Shown here: positions 43,772 to 53,338 of the stretch, one piece after another
Layout of the letters: every line of letters begins with the position of its first letter
Position numbering within the stretch: the stretch's first letter is position 1
Source of the DNA: Dorea sp. 5-2
Lineage (GTDB): Bacteria; Bacillota; Clostridia; Lachnospirales; Lachnospiraceae
Direction of reading: 5' to 3'
DNA length: 64,000 nt
NCBI RefSeq assembly: GCF_000403455.2
Contig: NZ_KE159770.1
Location: 200,533 to 264,532 of the forward strand
The notes under the pieces: generated by a model
Told to the model about the DNA's origin: nothing
Databases searched by the model: none
The model's input: only the letters and a program-made list of their open reading frames with translations
Program-made: the position numbers and the translations under genes

Positions 43772-44731
43772 CTACCTTCCCCGCGGATCCTGCATCTGCG
43801 CTTCGATCTGTTCCGACAGATTGTTGATCACGTCATAATAAGTCCCTGCCATCGTAAGCCCTGCCGCTTTCCGGTGTCCGCCTCCGCCAAAATACCTGGC
43901 GATCTTGCTTACATCTATCCGCTCTCTTGACCGAAGGCTTACTTTATATACGTTCGTGTCAACTTCATACATGAAGATCGCCACTTCCACACCCTTGGTA
44001 ACCCTGAGCTGGCTTACGATCCCTTCCAGATCCCTTACATCGACTCCGTAGAAATCCATCGTCTTCTTCGTAACATAAGAAGCGATACATGCCTTATCCA
44101 TGAAAAGGATGCTTTCTAACAGCGCTCTTCCCAGGATCTGATTCTGTGCATAGGTCTTCTCATAATAGGTATCCTGGATCAGTTTCGGAGCGTCCACTCC
44201 TTTTTCCAACAGCTTAGCCGCTGCGCGGAACGTAGACGGAGACGCACAGGAGTACTGAAACACGCCTGTATCATGCGCTATGCCAAGATACAGCGCCGTC
44301 GCCGTATCAAGAGATATCTTGTCGTCCTCTAAAAGGTTATACACCAGTTCGGAAGTAGAACTTGCATCCGGCACGATATAGTCTTCCTGCGCAAACCCTC
44401 CGTTGCTGATATGATGATCGATGCAATAAGTCCTCTCTGCCGTTTCGAACAACGCTCCCGAAAACCCAAGACGTTCTTTATCTGCGCAGTCCAGACAGAT
44501 AAACAGATCATACTTCACATCTGCCGGAATCTCATGACGAATATCAGACGTACCCTTAAGACATTTGAATGACTCCGGAAACTTTTCCAGATAGATCTCT
44601 GCCTTTTTATCGTTGTAATTGTCCTTAATGTACTGGTAGAGTCCCACACAAGAACCCACACAGTCGCCATCCGGACGTACATGTCCGCCAATCGCGATTG
44701 ATTTTGCATCTTTCAGAATCTTATTCAGCAT
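43772..44731 (-). CDS. nrnA: Bifunctional oligoribonuclease / pAp phosphatase (DHH family)
   Basis: 319 residues from ATG at 44731, with AGGGG spaced 6 nt upstream; ATG at 44737 is a less well-spaced alternative. DHH motifs are present: GGHVRPDGDCVGSCVGL (Mn-binding), FICLDCADKERLG, CIDHHISNGGF and the DHHA1 signature FGGGGHRKAAG. It degrades nano-RNA and dephosphorylates pAp. It overlaps the rbfA end by about 10 nt. Confidence 0.94.
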   Translation of the reverse strand: MLNKILKDAKSIAIGGHVRPDGDCVGSCVGLYQYIKDNYNDKKAEIYLEKFPESFKCLKGTSDIRHEIPADVKYDLFICLDCADKERLGFSGALFETAERTYCIDHHISNGGFAQEDYIVPDASSTSELVYNLLEDDKISLDTATALYLGIAHDTGVFQYSCASPSTFRAAAKLLEKGVDAPKLIQDTYYEKTYAQNQILGRALLESILFMDKACIASYVTKKTMDFYGVDVRDLEGIVSQLRVTKGVEVAIFMYEVDTNVYKVSLRSRERIDVSKIARYFGGGGHRKAAGLTMAGTYYDVINNLSEQIEAQMQDPRGR

Positions 44732-45101
44732 CTGCATCCCCTTCTACAATAATATTTTTTGTTACTTCTTCGATCTTCTTTGACATATTGACGCCATATT
44801 CAATGGACTGATCCGGAATAAACGTGATCTGCGGCGTATTCCGCATATTCAGCGTACCGGCAAGTTCACGCCGGATATACCCTTCCGCACTCTTAAGCCC
44901 CTGAATGGTTGCATCCTGCGCTTCTTTATCTCCAAGTACGCTGATATATACCTTACAGGTCTTAAGATCAGGCGCCACCTCTGCCGCAACCACGGAAGTC
45001 CATGGCGCGACGCGAGGGTCCTTAAGAGTCCTGATGATATTGCTTAGTTCCCGCTGTACCTCGGTATTCACTCGGGTATTCTTTATACTTCTTTTTTTCA
45101 T
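44721..45101 (-). CDS. rbfA: 30S ribosome-binding factor A
   Basis: 126 residues. KH-like fold; NTRVNTEVQRELSNIIRTLK, VSVVAAEVAPDLKTCKVYIS-type strands and LAGTLNMRNTPQITFIPDQS are family blocks. Needed for 16S 5'-end maturation. AGAGGTG precedes the ATG. It lies 81 nt after infB and overlaps nrnA. Confidence 0.95.
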   Translation of the reverse strand: MKKRSIKNTRVNTEVQRELSNIIRTLKDPRVAPWTSVVAAEVAPDLKTCKVYISVLGDKEAQDATIQGLKSAEGYIRRELAGTLNMRNTPQITFIPDQSIEYGVNMSKKIEEVTKNIIVEGDADAE

Positions 45102-45182
45102 TTCTTTTCACACCTCTTCTTACAGCCGGCACATATACATGATGCCCGCCTGACTGCCTTCGCAAAACGGGATAAAATCTGC

Positions 45183-48100
45183 TTATCTAGGTATCTCTAC
45201 CATCTTGAATGCTTCGACCAGATCGCCTTCTTTAATATCGTTAAAGTTCGCGAACACGAATCCGCACTCATATCCCGCTCTTACTTCTTTCACATCATCC
45301 TTGAAACGTCTCAGAGAGGCAAGCGGCCCTTCGAAGATCACAACTCCGTCACGGGTCAGCCGCACCGAGCAATCCCTCTCGAAGATACCATCCAGCACAT
45401 AAGAACCGGCAATGGTCCCCACTCCGGACGCTTTGAATGTCTGGCGGACTTCTGCGTGTCCCAGTACCTTTTCCTCGAATACTGGATCAAGCATTCCCTT
45501 CATCGCCGCTTCTACATCTTCGATCGCGTTGTAAATAACACGATACAGACGGATATCAACTCCCTCGCGGTCTGCGGTCTCCTTTGCCGTAGCATCCGGC
45601 CGTACGTTGAAGCCGATGATGATCGCGTTAGACGCCGACGCAAGGCTGACGTCAGATTCGTTGATCGCTCCTACGCCGCCGTGGATGATCTTCACCACAA
45701 CCTCTTCATTCGTCAGCTTCAGAAGGCTCTGCTTCATCGCTTCCACGGATCCCTGCACATCTGCCTTTACAACAATTCCAAGTTCTTTTAAGTTTCCTTC
45801 TTTAATCTGTGTGAACAGATCATCCAGTGATAACTTTGATTTCGTATCTTCCAGAAGCTTAACCTTGCTCTGTGAGATGAATGTCTCCGCAAAGCTTCTT
45901 GCTTCTTTATCATTTTCGCATCCTACGAATACTTCGCCTGCGTTAGGCACATCATTCAATCCCAGGATCTCCACAGGCATAGACGGTCCTGCTTCTTTCA
46001 CACGTCTTCCCTTATCATCCATCATGGCGCGGACTTTTCCATAGGCAGAACCCGCTGCGATCGAGTCTCCAACCCTCAGAGTTCCCTTCTGGACCAGGAC
46101 CGTTGCGACAGAACCTCTTCCCTTATCAAGCTGTGCCTCCAGCACCAGTCCTCTTGCACGCCGGTCTGCATTTGCCTTAAGCTCCAATACCTCTGCTGTC
46201 AGGACGATCATCTCCATGAGATCTTCAAGTCCTTCTCCCGTCTTGGCAGATACCGGCACAAAGACGGTACTTCCGCCCCAGTCTTCCGGGATCAGTTCAT
46301 ATTCGGTAAGTTCCTGCTTCACACGCTCAATGTTCGCGCTCGGTTTGTCGATCTTATTCACTGCTACGACGATCTCTACTCCCGCTGCTTTCGCATGGTT
46401 GATCGCCTCCACGGTCTGCGGCATCACGCCGTCGTCCGCCGCTACTACCAGGATCGCAATATCCGTAGAACTTGCCCCCCGCATACGCATTGCGGTAAAT
46501 GCCTCATGGCCCGGCGTATCAAGGAATGTGATCTTCTCCCCCTTCACATCCACCACGTACGCGCCGATATGCTGCGTGATACCGCCTGCTTCTTTATCGA
46601 TCACATTGGTATGGCGGATCGCATCCAGAAGAGACGTCTTACCATGGTCAACGTGTCCCATGACACAGACTACCGGCGGACGCTTTTCCATCTTGCTTAC
46701 GTCCTCTTCATCCTCTTTCAGAAGTTCTTCGATCACATCTACGACTTCTTCCTTCTCACACAACACGTCGAATTCCAATGCGATCCCTTCCGCCGTCTCA
46801 TAATCAATCTCCTGGTTCACGGTCGCGATCTTTCCCTGCATGAACAGCTTCTTGACGATCACCGAAGGTACGATCTTCATCTTATCCGCAAGCTCTTTGA
46901 TCGTCAGGACCTCCGGAATGATAATAGACTTGATCTCCTCTACGATCTTCTGTTCTCTCTGCTGCGGTTTCTGGAACTGCTGCTTTGGCTCGTTCTTTTT
47001 CTTGCCCTTTCCTCTGTCGTCCTCGTCACCGCGGCGATAATCCTTCTTCTTATGATCGTCCTTCCCTTTTCCTTTGCTGCGCTGCGGCTTCTGTGCCTCC
47101 ACTGCAGGCGCCGGAATACTGGAATTGCCGCTGCGTCTGTCATTGCGGCGGTCCGGTCTTTCTCCCGGCCTGCGCGCCTGCCCTCTGTCGCGGTCTTTAT
47201 CACGGTCTCCCTGGAAACGGTCGCGGTCTCTTCCTCTGTCGCGGTCGTTCTGGAAACGGTCGCGGTCTCTTCCTCTGTCACGGTCCTTATCACGGTCTCC
47301 CTGGAAACGGTCGCGGTTTCCCTGCGGCCTTTCCCTGTCGCGGTCGTTCTGGAAACGGTCGCGGTCCCTTCCTCTGTCTCCAAACGGACGGTTCCGGTCA
47401 CGCTCTCCCTGGGGACGGTTCGGACGTGCTCCCTGCGGGCGGTCGCCTCTTGGCGGCCTTGCCCCGGCGCCTCTGGAATCTCTGGAATCCCGGGAATCCC
47501 GGAAATCTCTGGAGTCCCGCTGTCTTTCTCCGCCTCTTCCCGGACGTTCCGGATAATCCTTTCCCCTTGGAGACAGGTTTCTCTCAGAAGATACCGTTCT
47601 CTCCGGCTTTCTCTCTGCCGGACGCTCCGGACGTTCCGGACTCTGCTTCTTTTGCTGTTTCTCAGGCGCCACAGTAGCCTCCGGTTTCTTCTCGGATCCT
47701 GCGCTTTTTACCCCTTCTTCCGGCTTTACCGGTTCCGGCGCCGGACGACGGATTACCTTCCCTGCTTCTTCCGGCTTCGGTGTTTCCGATACCGGACGCT
47801 TTACCATCCTGGAAGCTTCCGCCGGTTTTGCCGGCGCTTCCGGACGGACCGGCTTCGCCGGACGGCCGTTATTCACCTGCATCGGCTTACCCTGCGGCTG
47901 CGCCGGATGCCCATTGGCGTTCGCAGGCTTGCCTGCTCCTGTCCTGCCCGCCGTTCTTCTGGCTGGTTTCCCGGCATTCTGTGTATTCTGCGGCCTGAAC
48001 ACGTGCACGATGTTTTTCTTCTTTGGCGCCTCAGTCTCAGGCTTTGCTTCCGGCGCTTCTTTTGCCGCCCTGGACTTCCCGAACCCTTTCCTCACCACAT

Positions 48101-48230
48101 CGGCGTCCGCTTCTTCAAGCGCGCTCATGTGGGTCTTCACTTCTATATTCTTCCCGCTAAGGAATTCAAGTACTTCCTTACTCGGAACATTCAATTCCTT
48201 TGCTAATTCATATACTTTAATTTTTGACAT
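45183..48230 (-). CDS. infB: Translation initiation factor IF-2 with long RD-rich linker
   Basis: 1015 residues from ATG at 48230; AGGAGG 8 nt upstream favours it over an in-frame GTG at 48236. The N-terminal IF2N domain ([20 protein letters not shown]) is followed by a Pro/Ala/Lys-rich segment (~70-230), an unusual Arg/Asp-rich linker (~230-400), a second IF2N ([20 protein letters not shown]), the GTPase ([29 protein letters not shown]) and the C-terminal fMet-tRNA-binding domain. The linker DNA contains imperfect tandem repeats. Core of the nusA-infB operon. Confidence 0.97.
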   Translation of the reverse strand: MSKIKVYELAKELNVPSKEVLEFLSGKNIEVKTHMSALEEADADVVRKGFGKSRAAKEAPEAKPETEAPKKKNIVHVFRPQNTQNAGKPARRTAGRTGAGKPANANGHPAQPQGKPMQVNNGRPAKPVRPEAPAKPAEASRMVKRPVSETPKPEEAGKVIRRPAPEPVKPEEGVKSAGSEKKPEATVAPEKQQKKQSPERPERPAERKPERTVSSERNLSPRGKDYPERPGRGGERQRDSRDFRDSRDSRDSRGAGARPPRGDRPQGARPNRPQGERDRNRPFGDRGRDRDRFQNDRDRERPQGNRDRFQGDRDKDRDRGRDRDRFQNDRDRGRDRDRFQGDRDKDRDRGQARRPGERPDRRNDRRSGNSSIPAPAVEAQKPQRSKGKGKDDHKKKDYRRGDEDDRGKGKKKNEPKQQFQKPQQREQKIVEEIKSIIIPEVLTIKELADKMKIVPSVIVKKLFMQGKIATVNQEIDYETAEGIALEFDVLCEKEEVVDVIEELLKEDEEDVSKMEKRPPVVCVMGHVDHGKTSLLDAIRHTNVIDKEAGGITQHIGAYVVDVKGEKITFLDTPGHEAFTAMRMRGASSTDIAILVVAADDGVMPQTVEAINHAKAAGVEIVVAVNKIDKPSANIERVKQELTEYELIPEDWGGSTVFVPVSAKTGEGLEDLMEMIVLTAEVLELKANADRRARGLVLEAQLDKGRGSVATVLVQKGTLRVGDSIAAGSAYGKVRAMMDDKGRRVKEAGPSMPVEILGLNDVPNAGEVFVGCENDKEARSFAETFISQSKVKLLEDTKSKLSLDDLFTQIKEGNLKELGIVVKADVQGSVEAMKQSLLKLTNEEVVVKIIHGGVGAINESDVSLASASNAIIIGFNVRPDATAKETADREGVDIRLYRVIYNAIEDVEAAMKGMLDPVFEEKVLGHAEVRQTFKASGVGTIAGSYVLDGIFERDCSVRLTRDGVVIFEGPLASLRRFKDDVKEVRAGYECGFVFANFNDIKEGDLVEAFKMVEIPR
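47205..47400. repeat. Imperfect tandem repeats in the infB linker
   Basis: CTGGAAACGG begins at 47211, 47250, 47301 and 47349 (spacings 39, 51 and 48 nt), each within a larger unit encoding RDRDRFQ(G/N)DRD. The spacings are multiples of three, so copy-number changes would keep the frame. Confidence 0.8.
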
Positions 48231-48244
48231 ATTCACTACCTCCT

Positions 48245-48568
48245 CTATGCAATTATATGATCCTCTGTATCCATATGCTTTCTGATTCCTTTTGCAAATC
48301 CCTCATCTAATATAGCAAGAGACGCCCGGAACTGTTTTCCCATTGCATGCCCCAAGGTATCTTTATCCTTATAGAAACAAATCGGCACGTGATAGTAATC
48401 ACACATATTCTTAAATTTCTTCTTCGTATTGTCAGACGCGTCATCTGCCACAATGACCAATGCTGCCCTTTTAGATTTTACTTCTTTCTCCGTACTAAAC
48501 TCTCCGCTGACTGTTTTGCCCGCCTTTGTAGCCAGGCCAATGAGCGACAGCGCTTTACTCTGTCCCAA
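48245..48568 (-). CDS. L7Ae/L30e-family ribosomal-like protein YlxQ
   Basis: 107 residues starting at TTG 48568, inside the end of rnpM (14-nt overlap), with GGAG ~10 nt upstream. [20 protein letters not shown] and [20 protein letters not shown] are the family blocks; an RNA (kink-turn) binding fold. Located between rnpM and infB, as usual in Firmicutes. Confidence 0.92.
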   Translation of the reverse strand: MGQSKALSLIGLATKAGKTVSGEFSTEKEVKSKRAALVIVADDASDNTKKKFKNMCDYYHVPICFYKDKDTLGHAMGKQFRASLAILDEGFAKGIRKHMDTEDHIIA

Positions 48569-48833
48569 TCAACCCCATCTCCTTCTCTAACGCTTCATAT
48601 ACTTCCTCCGGGATAGCCTGTTTAAAAGAGCGTTCTAACCCCTTGCTCTTGACCGCCTTCCTCAAACATTCCTTCGAAGGACAGATGTATGCTCCCCTTC
48701 CGTTCTTCTTCCCGGTGGCATCCAGAAGAAATTCACCTTCCTTTGTTCGAATGACACGTATCATCTCTTTTTTATTCTTCATCTCCTGGCAGCCTACACA
48801 CCGCCGCACAGGTATTTTTTTATTTGCGCCCAC
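48555..48833 (-). CDS. rnpM: RNase P modulator RnpM (YlxR, DUF448)
   Basis: 92 residues. PVRRCVGCQEMKNKKEMIRV and GRGAYICPSKECLRKAVKSK are the DUF448 signatures. YlxR of Bacillus binds the RNase P RNA and modulates activity. It lies 8 nt downstream of nusA and overlaps ylxQ. Confidence 0.93.
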   Translation of the reverse strand: MGANKKIPVRRCVGCQEMKNKKEMIRVIRTKEGEFLLDATGKKNGRGAYICPSKECLRKAVKSKGLERSFKQAIPEEVYEALEKEMGLIGTE

Positions 48834-48841
48834 GCGATCAC

Positions 48842-50125
48842 CTATTCCTCGTCTATTTCTTCAAAGACTATCTCTTCGTCAGCCGATCCTTCCTCATAGC
48901 CTTCTTCCTGATAAGATCCTCCGTCATAACCCTCTTCCTGATAAGATCCTCCGTCATAACCTTCTTCCTGATAGGATTCTTTGTCATACGTCTCATCATA
49001 GTTCTCATCATATTCCTCATAAGGCGCTTCATATTCCTCTTCATACACGCCTTCGCTCAATTCCAGATAGTTCTCCGGCAGATCTCCGGATTCTATCGCC
49101 TGTGTCTCGCTCTTGATATCGATCTTATAACCGGTCAGCCTTGCCGCTAGTCTGGCATTCTGGCCTTCTTTACCGATGGCGAGAGACAGCTGATAATCCG
49201 GAACGATCACACCTGCCGTCTTATCGTCCGGATCAGCCATGACAGAGATTACCTTCGCAGGACTCAGTGCATTCTCGATCAGGATCGCCGGATTATCACT
49301 CCAATTGATGATATCAATCTTCTCACCGCGCAGTTCGTTCACGATCGCGTTCACTCTCGAGCCATTCAGCCCGACGCACGCGCCTACCGGATCGACATCC
49401 GGATCATTGGACCACACAGCGATCTTCGTCCTGCTTCCCGCTTCTCTTGCAATGCTCTTGATCTCAACAACTCCGTCTTTTACTTCCGTCACTTCTGCTT
49501 CAAAAAGTCTCTTCACCAGTTCCGGATGCGTACGGGATACCAGGATCTTCGGACCCTTCGTCGTATTCTTTACCTCTACAATATAGAGTTTGATCCGCTC
49601 CGTAGGCTTAAATACTTCGCCTTTGACCTGCTCGTTCTCCGTGAGCATCGCGTCTGCCTTCCCAAGATTGATACTGACATTCCTTCCCACATACCGCTGG
49701 ACAATTCCCGTAACGATATCCTTTTCTTTCTCAAAGTACTGATCGTACACTACCTTGCGTTCTTCCTCACGGATCTTCTGTAGGATCAGGTTCTTGGCAT
49801 TCTGCGTTGCGATCCGACCGAATGATTTCGATTCGATCGGTATCTGTACGATGTCTCCCGGTTCATACTTACTGTCTATCTCTTTCGCGTCTTCGACGCT
49901 GATCTCTTCCAGCTTATCTTCCACATCCTCTACTACGGTCTTCTCTGCATACAGCTGATACTCACAAGTGGTCCTGTTCATGTTCACCTTTATATTATCG
50001 GCTTTTCCAAAATGGTTCTTGCAGGCATTCAACAGAGAATTCTCAATCGCATCCAGCAAAGTCTCTTTGCTGATCTCTTTTTCTTCCTCTAATATATTCA
50101 ACGCTTCTAACAATTCTGTGTTCAT
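48842..50125 (-). CDS. nusA: Transcription termination/antitermination factor NusA with repetitive acidic tail
   Basis: 427 residues. N-terminal RNA-polymerase-binding domain (1-130), S1 (VTGIVQRYVGRNVSINLGKA), KH1 and KH2 (PVGACVGLNGSRVNAIVNEL; LSLAIGKEGQNARLAARLTGYKI) are complete to about residue 350. The last ~75 residues are an unusual Glu/Tyr-rich tail with repeats of YDGGSYQEEG. Firmicute NusA usually ends after KH2, so the tail is an addition, rather like the acidic repeats of proteobacterial NusA only in charge. Confidence 0.96.
   Translation of the reverse strand: MNTELLEALNILEEEKEISKETLLDAIENSLLNACKNHFGKADNIKVNMNRTTCEYQLYAEKTVVEDVEDKLEEISVEDAKEIDSKYEPGDIVQIPIESKSFGRIATQNAKNLILQKIREEERKVVYDQYFEKEKDIVTGIVQRYVGRNVSINLGKADAMLTENEQVKGEVFKPTERIKLYIVEVKNTTKGPKILVSRTHPELVKRLFEAEVTEVKDGVVEIKSIAREAGSRTKIAVWSNDPDVDPVGACVGLNGSRVNAIVNELRGEKIDIINWSDNPAILIENALSPAKVISVMADPDDKTAGVIVPDYQLSLAIGKEGQNARLAARLTGYKIDIKSETQAIESGDLPENYLELSEGVYEEEYEAPYEEYDENYDETYDKESYQEEGYDGGSYQEEGYDGGSYQEEGYEEGSADEEIVFEEIDEE
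48901..48975. repeat. 30-bp tandem repeat in the nusA tail
   Basis: Two nearly identical 30-bp units at 48907-48936 and 48937-48966, plus a degenerate third, encode YDGGSYQEEG. In-frame and probably length-variable. Confidence 0.75.
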
Positions 50126-50188
50126 TGTATTCTCCTCCTAACTCTGAAATCTTAATCTATCTCTATAAAAGAGACTTCCGCAGGTCTC

Positions 50189-50656
50189 TTAAAAATCAAA
50201 TGCCAGACGAATCAGTGCAATATCACTTTTGTCAAAAATCTTTTCCGTTCCATTTTCAATCTCGATCGTTACCGTGCCCTCGTCATATCCTTTTAAAATG
50301 CCGGTAAATTCCTTCTGCTTCTCTATCATACGGTATGTTCTGATCTCAACTTCTTCTCCAAGGCTTCTCTTATAATCCTTCTCCTTCTTCAAAGGCCTCC
50401 CAAGTCCCGGAGAACTGACCTCCAGGATATACGCATCCTCAATATAATCTTTTTCGTCCAGAATATCCGAAAGCCTTCTGCTCACAGTCTCGCAGTCATC
50501 TATCGTAATGCCGCCCGGTTTATCAATATACGCCCGAAGATACCATGTACTTCCCTCCTTCACATATTCCACATCCACCAGTTCGAATCCATGCTCTTCT
50601 ATAATGGGCAGCAGAATCTCTTCTGTCTTCTGTTCATACTGTTCTCTTTTCGTCAA
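50189..50656 (-). CDS. rimP: Ribosome maturation factor RimP
   Basis: 155 residues. ILLPIIEEHGFELVDVEYVK, TIDDCETVSRRLSDILDEKD and LEVSSPGLGRPLKKEKDYKR are the RimP blocks. Needed for 30S maturation. First gene of the rimP-nusA-rnpM-ylxQ-infB-rbfA-nrnA-truB-ribF operon. The strong AAGGAGGAATG site overlaps a frame upstream of the TTG/ATG start region near 50656. Confidence 0.95.
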   Translation of the reverse strand: MTKREQYEQKTEEILLPIIEEHGFELVDVEYVKEGSTWYLRAYIDKPGGITIDDCETVSRRLSDILDEKDYIEDAYILEVSSPGLGRPLKKEKDYKRSLGEEVEIRTYRMIEKQKEFTGILKGYDEGTVTIEIENGTEKIFDKSDIALIRLAFDF

Positions 50657-50744
50657 TCTTTCATTCCTCCTTCAAGAAATCCAAATACCTCCGGCAACCG
50701 TTGAATGGAGTTCATCAAAAAAGGAATGAGTGACATTCAACAAA

Positions 50745-50770
50745 GAAGAGTGAACTTTCGTTCACTCTTC
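50745..50770 (-). promoter_or_regulatory. Leader hairpin of the rimP-nusA-infB operon
   Basis: GAAGAGTGAAC-GAAA-GTTCACTCTTC, an 11-bp stem with a GNRA-type loop, lies about 35 nt inside the predicted transcript, followed by TTTGTTG. Downstream, GAATG-tcact-CATTC-CTTTTTT is terminator-like and shares bases with a longer GTTGAATG/CATTCAAC pairing, so mutually exclusive folds are possible. NusA-dependent feedback is a guess. Confidence 0.5.
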
Positions 50771-50798
50771 CGCCGATTTCCTTATGTAACTGTAAGGA

Positions 50799-50827
50799 AG
50801 TATAACACTTAATCCCCGTAAAATCAA
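50799..50827 (-). promoter_or_regulatory. Promoter of the rimP-nusA-infB operon
   Basis: TTGATT (50822-50827), exactly 17 nt, and TATACT (50799-50804) on the minus strand. The transcript would have a leader of ~135 nt before rimP. Confidence 0.75.
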
Positions 50828-50886
50828 GGTTTTTTTGAAAATATTACACCTTTATGGGCAGCTTTCGCTATGACAACGTCCTGTTT

Positions 50887-52020
50887 CTATCTCTGTATCT
50901 GAAGAAGCTTGGTCTTTAACTCATTCTCAAGCCTTCTCATCTCCTGCTCAGCCTGCGCTCTCTTCTGCCTGCCTTCCCGCTGGATGTGCATGACCTCATC
51001 CAGCGTTGCGATCAAGGTCTCATTTGTATGCTTCAGCGTCTCGATCTCTACAACACCTCTCTCGGATTCTCTTGCCGTCTCGGTCACCGCGATCTTCATC
51101 CTGTCCGCGTTCTTCCTGAGAAGCTCATTTGTCATATCTGTCACATCTCTTTGGGCGGCGGCCGCCTGTGCCGAATGTTCCACCCCAAGCGTCAATACCA
51201 TCTGGCTCTTCCACAGCGGGATCGTATTGACGATCGTAGACTGTATCTTCTCCACCATCAGGGTATCATTCCCCTGGATCAGCCGTATCTGCGGGGCTGT
51301 CTGCATAGAGATCGTCCTGGTAAGCTCCAGGTCATGGATCTTCTTCTCAAACCGGTTGCACATACCGTCCAGGTCTCTTGCTGCCTGCGCATCCTCCGCA
51401 AGCCCTGTACGGGAAGCCTTATCCAAAAGGATCGGAAGCTTTTCGCCTCTGACTTGTGTCAGCTTCTTCTTCCCCGCAAGGATATACATGGTCAGTTCTT
51501 TATAATAAGTCAGATTCAAGTCATACATCTTGTCCAACACGGCGATATCTTTCAGAAGCCGTACCTGGTGGGATTCCAGAACCTTGCAGATCTGGGTGAT
51601 ATTCACCTCTGCTTTTGCATATTTTGCCTTCGCGGACCGAATCTTTCCCGATCCCTTTTTGAAGATACTTAAGAATCCCTTCTCTTCTTCGTCGTCAAAA
51701 TCCCTTAATTCCTTCACGACATTCGAGAGCAGTTCCCCGATCTCTCCTAGATCCTTCGTCCTTACATTCTCCAGTGCAGCCTCCGAGAAATCCGCCATCT
51801 TCTTCTGAGTTCCCGCTCCGTACTGCAGGATCGCGCCGGAATTCGTCAGGTCGATCTGTGCAGCGAACGCATCCACCATCTTTTGCTCATCCTCCGACAG
51901 AATACTCTCATCAAATACCGGCGCTTCCGGCTCCGCCGCACGAGGGCTTACCGCCTCCTCTTTAAATGGCTCCAAAGTCAGCTGCGGAACCTTCTGAAAC
52001 TGTTCAAATTCATTTTCCAT
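50887..52020 (-). CDS. TelA-like toxic anion resistance protein
   Basis: 377 residues, soluble and helical. VDAFAAQIDLTNSGAILQYGAGTQKKMADFSEAALENVRTKDLGE, split over residues ~48-92, and the C-terminal TLDEVMHIQREGRQKRAQAE coiled region match the TelA/KlaA family. Despite the name, members are often linked to cell-envelope stress rather than tellurite. It lies 15 nt after an XpaC-type gene, a conserved pairing in Firmicutes (XpaC-YceH in Bacillus). Confidence 0.88.
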   Translation of the reverse strand: MENEFEQFQKVPQLTLEPFKEEAVSPRAAEPEAPVFDESILSEDEQKMVDAFAAQIDLTNSGAILQYGAGTQKKMADFSEAALENVRTKDLGEIGELLSNVVKELRDFDDEEEKGFLSIFKKGSGKIRSAKAKYAKAEVNITQICKVLESHQVRLLKDIAVLDKMYDLNLTYYKELTMYILAGKKKLTQVRGEKLPILLDKASRTGLAEDAQAARDLDGMCNRFEKKIHDLELTRTISMQTAPQIRLIQGNDTLMVEKIQSTIVNTIPLWKSQMVLTLGVEHSAQAAAAQRDVTDMTNELLRKNADRMKIAVTETARESERGVVEIETLKHTNETLIATLDEVMHIQREGRQKRAQAEQEMRRLENELKTKLLQIQR

Positions 52021-52035
52021 CCGTATCTTATCCTC

Positions 52036-53193
52036 CTACTTCTTTAATCCGTCGTCCGTAAGCCCCTCCTGTGCCAGGAGCGTCTGCAGGACAGAGATGT
52101 CCGAAGATACGTCCCACGCCGTCTCCAGGAACATACTGTCTAAGAGCTTCTCAAATGCCAGATTCAGCGTATCCAGCGTTGCCTCGATCTCCCGCTTCGA
52201 CGAGAGGATATTCTCACCGGCGACCGGCTGTGCGTCCATCTCTTTGTATGCCTCCAGAAGCTTCACTGTCGTCGGCAGATAATATTCCATCAGCCTGTGA
52301 ATATCATCCACCGATTCCGGATTCTGTTCCACCCGCGCAAAGATCCGTTCCACAAGCGTCTCCATACGTGATATCTTCGCAGTCATCTCCTGACTGGAGA
52401 TCAAGTCGTTATACCCGTGGATCTTCCTGATATATGCATCCCCTTCTTCCATCACCTTTTGCACCTCGAGAGGAAGCTTCCTTGCCTTCTGCTTCACATC
52501 TTCTTTCCCATTCCCGATCTCTCGCCGCTGCTTTCGAGCCTCATCCGCCTCGTTCTGCCTCCGCTGCGCCTCTATCTGCTGATACTGCCGATACATACCG
52601 TCGCTGACGATCAGGCAGGTCTTCTGTTCGTCAAGATGTCCCTGCAGAAACCATCCTCTTGAAAACATATCCTCCAGATCTCTGACCACGTATCTGGTAT
52701 TCTTCTTCACTGCCTTTGACAGTTCCTGGATATTACAGTACTCTCTCTTGCCCAGGACCTGGATATATGTCCGGAAACGCCTGATCCTGGCGCGGATGCC
52801 TGTCCCACACCCGCATACCACGAACCCGGATATTCCCAGGATAAGAAAAAGCGCCGTTACCATGATCTCCGGTATCCCATAGACTCCCACAAACCACGAA
52901 GTAATAAGATAGACCAAAAGTGCGATCAGGAAAATACCCCCAAAGACAGCTCCAAGGACCGTTGTGACCGTGCCTTTTATCTGCATAGAAGTGACCGAAC
53001 GATACAGGACCGGCGACTTGAAGCCCTTGCCTGTCTCCCGGACTTTCCTGATATTTCTCGTCACGGTATCCACCGCATCGTTGACCGTATCCGTAATTGT
53101 CTGATTCAATTTCCCAAAATCCTGAAAGTCGACCGCATGCTGCACCGTCCTGCGGATATCCTCCCCGAATCTCTCCCAATCCCGATTTATCAT
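52036..53193 (-). CDS. XpaC-like protein (5-bromo-4-chloroindolyl phosphate hydrolysis family)
   Basis: 385 residues from ATG at 53193, chosen for GTGGAGG 6 nt upstream. Helical N-terminus (WERFGEDIRRTVQHAVDFQD), two membrane helices (VLGAVFGGIFLIALLVYLIT and IMVTALFLILGISGFVVCGC), then a cytoplasmic part with a winged-helix-like segment (NIQELSKAVKKNTRYVVRDL) and the XpaC C-terminal domain (EEGDAYIRKIHGYNDLISSQ). Probably works with TelA at the membrane. The enzymatic label comes from an indirect screen. Confidence 0.85.
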   Translation of the reverse strand: MINRDWERFGEDIRRTVQHAVDFQDFGKLNQTITDTVNDAVDTVTRNIRKVRETGKGFKSPVLYRSVTSMQIKGTVTTVLGAVFGGIFLIALLVYLITSWFVGVYGIPEIMVTALFLILGISGFVVCGCGTGIRARIRRFRTYIQVLGKREYCNIQELSKAVKKNTRYVVRDLEDMFSRGWFLQGHLDEQKTCLIVSDGMYRQYQQIEAQRRQNEADEARKQRREIGNGKEDVKQKARKLPLEVQKVMEEGDAYIRKIHGYNDLISSQEMTAKISRMETLVERIFARVEQNPESVDDIHRLMEYYLPTTVKLLEAYKEMDAQPVAGENILSSKREIEATLDTLNLAFEKLLDSMFLETAWDVSSDISVLQTLLAQEGLTDDGLKK

Positions 53194-53289
53194 CTTGTCC
53201 TCCACTTTTACACACTGTTCTTCTTTCACTCAGGATGGTCTTATTGTATCACATTCACACACGCACAGCAATAAGTACCTGACAAATCA

Positions 53290-53329
53290 AAAAGCACGCC
53301 GATGATCCTCTCACCAAAGCGTGGCTTTT
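53290..53329 (-). terminator. Terminator of the repeat-lipoprotein gene
   Basis: On the minus strand AAAAGCCACGC and GCGTGCTTTT pair (one bulge) with a 19-nt loop and run into TTTTTGATTTG, 10 nt after the stop at 53339. Confidence 0.65.
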
Positions 53330-53338
53330 CTTATTGCT

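Noticed and set aside
47205-47400. Regularly spaced repeats resembling a CRISPR array
   Set aside because: Units are imperfect, the spacings differ (39, 51 and 48 nt), they lie in frame inside infB and no cas genes are present.
46395-48206. 603-codon plus-strand frame antisense to infB
   Set aside because: It is the mirror of the repetitive, GC-biased IF-2 linker, has Arg/Leu-rich low-complexity content and no ribosome site; infB on the other strand is certain.
50581-50600. TTCGAATCC-like T-loop suggesting a tRNA
   Set aside because: It lies within rimP and no acceptor or anticodon stem can be folded around it; no tRNA was found in the window.
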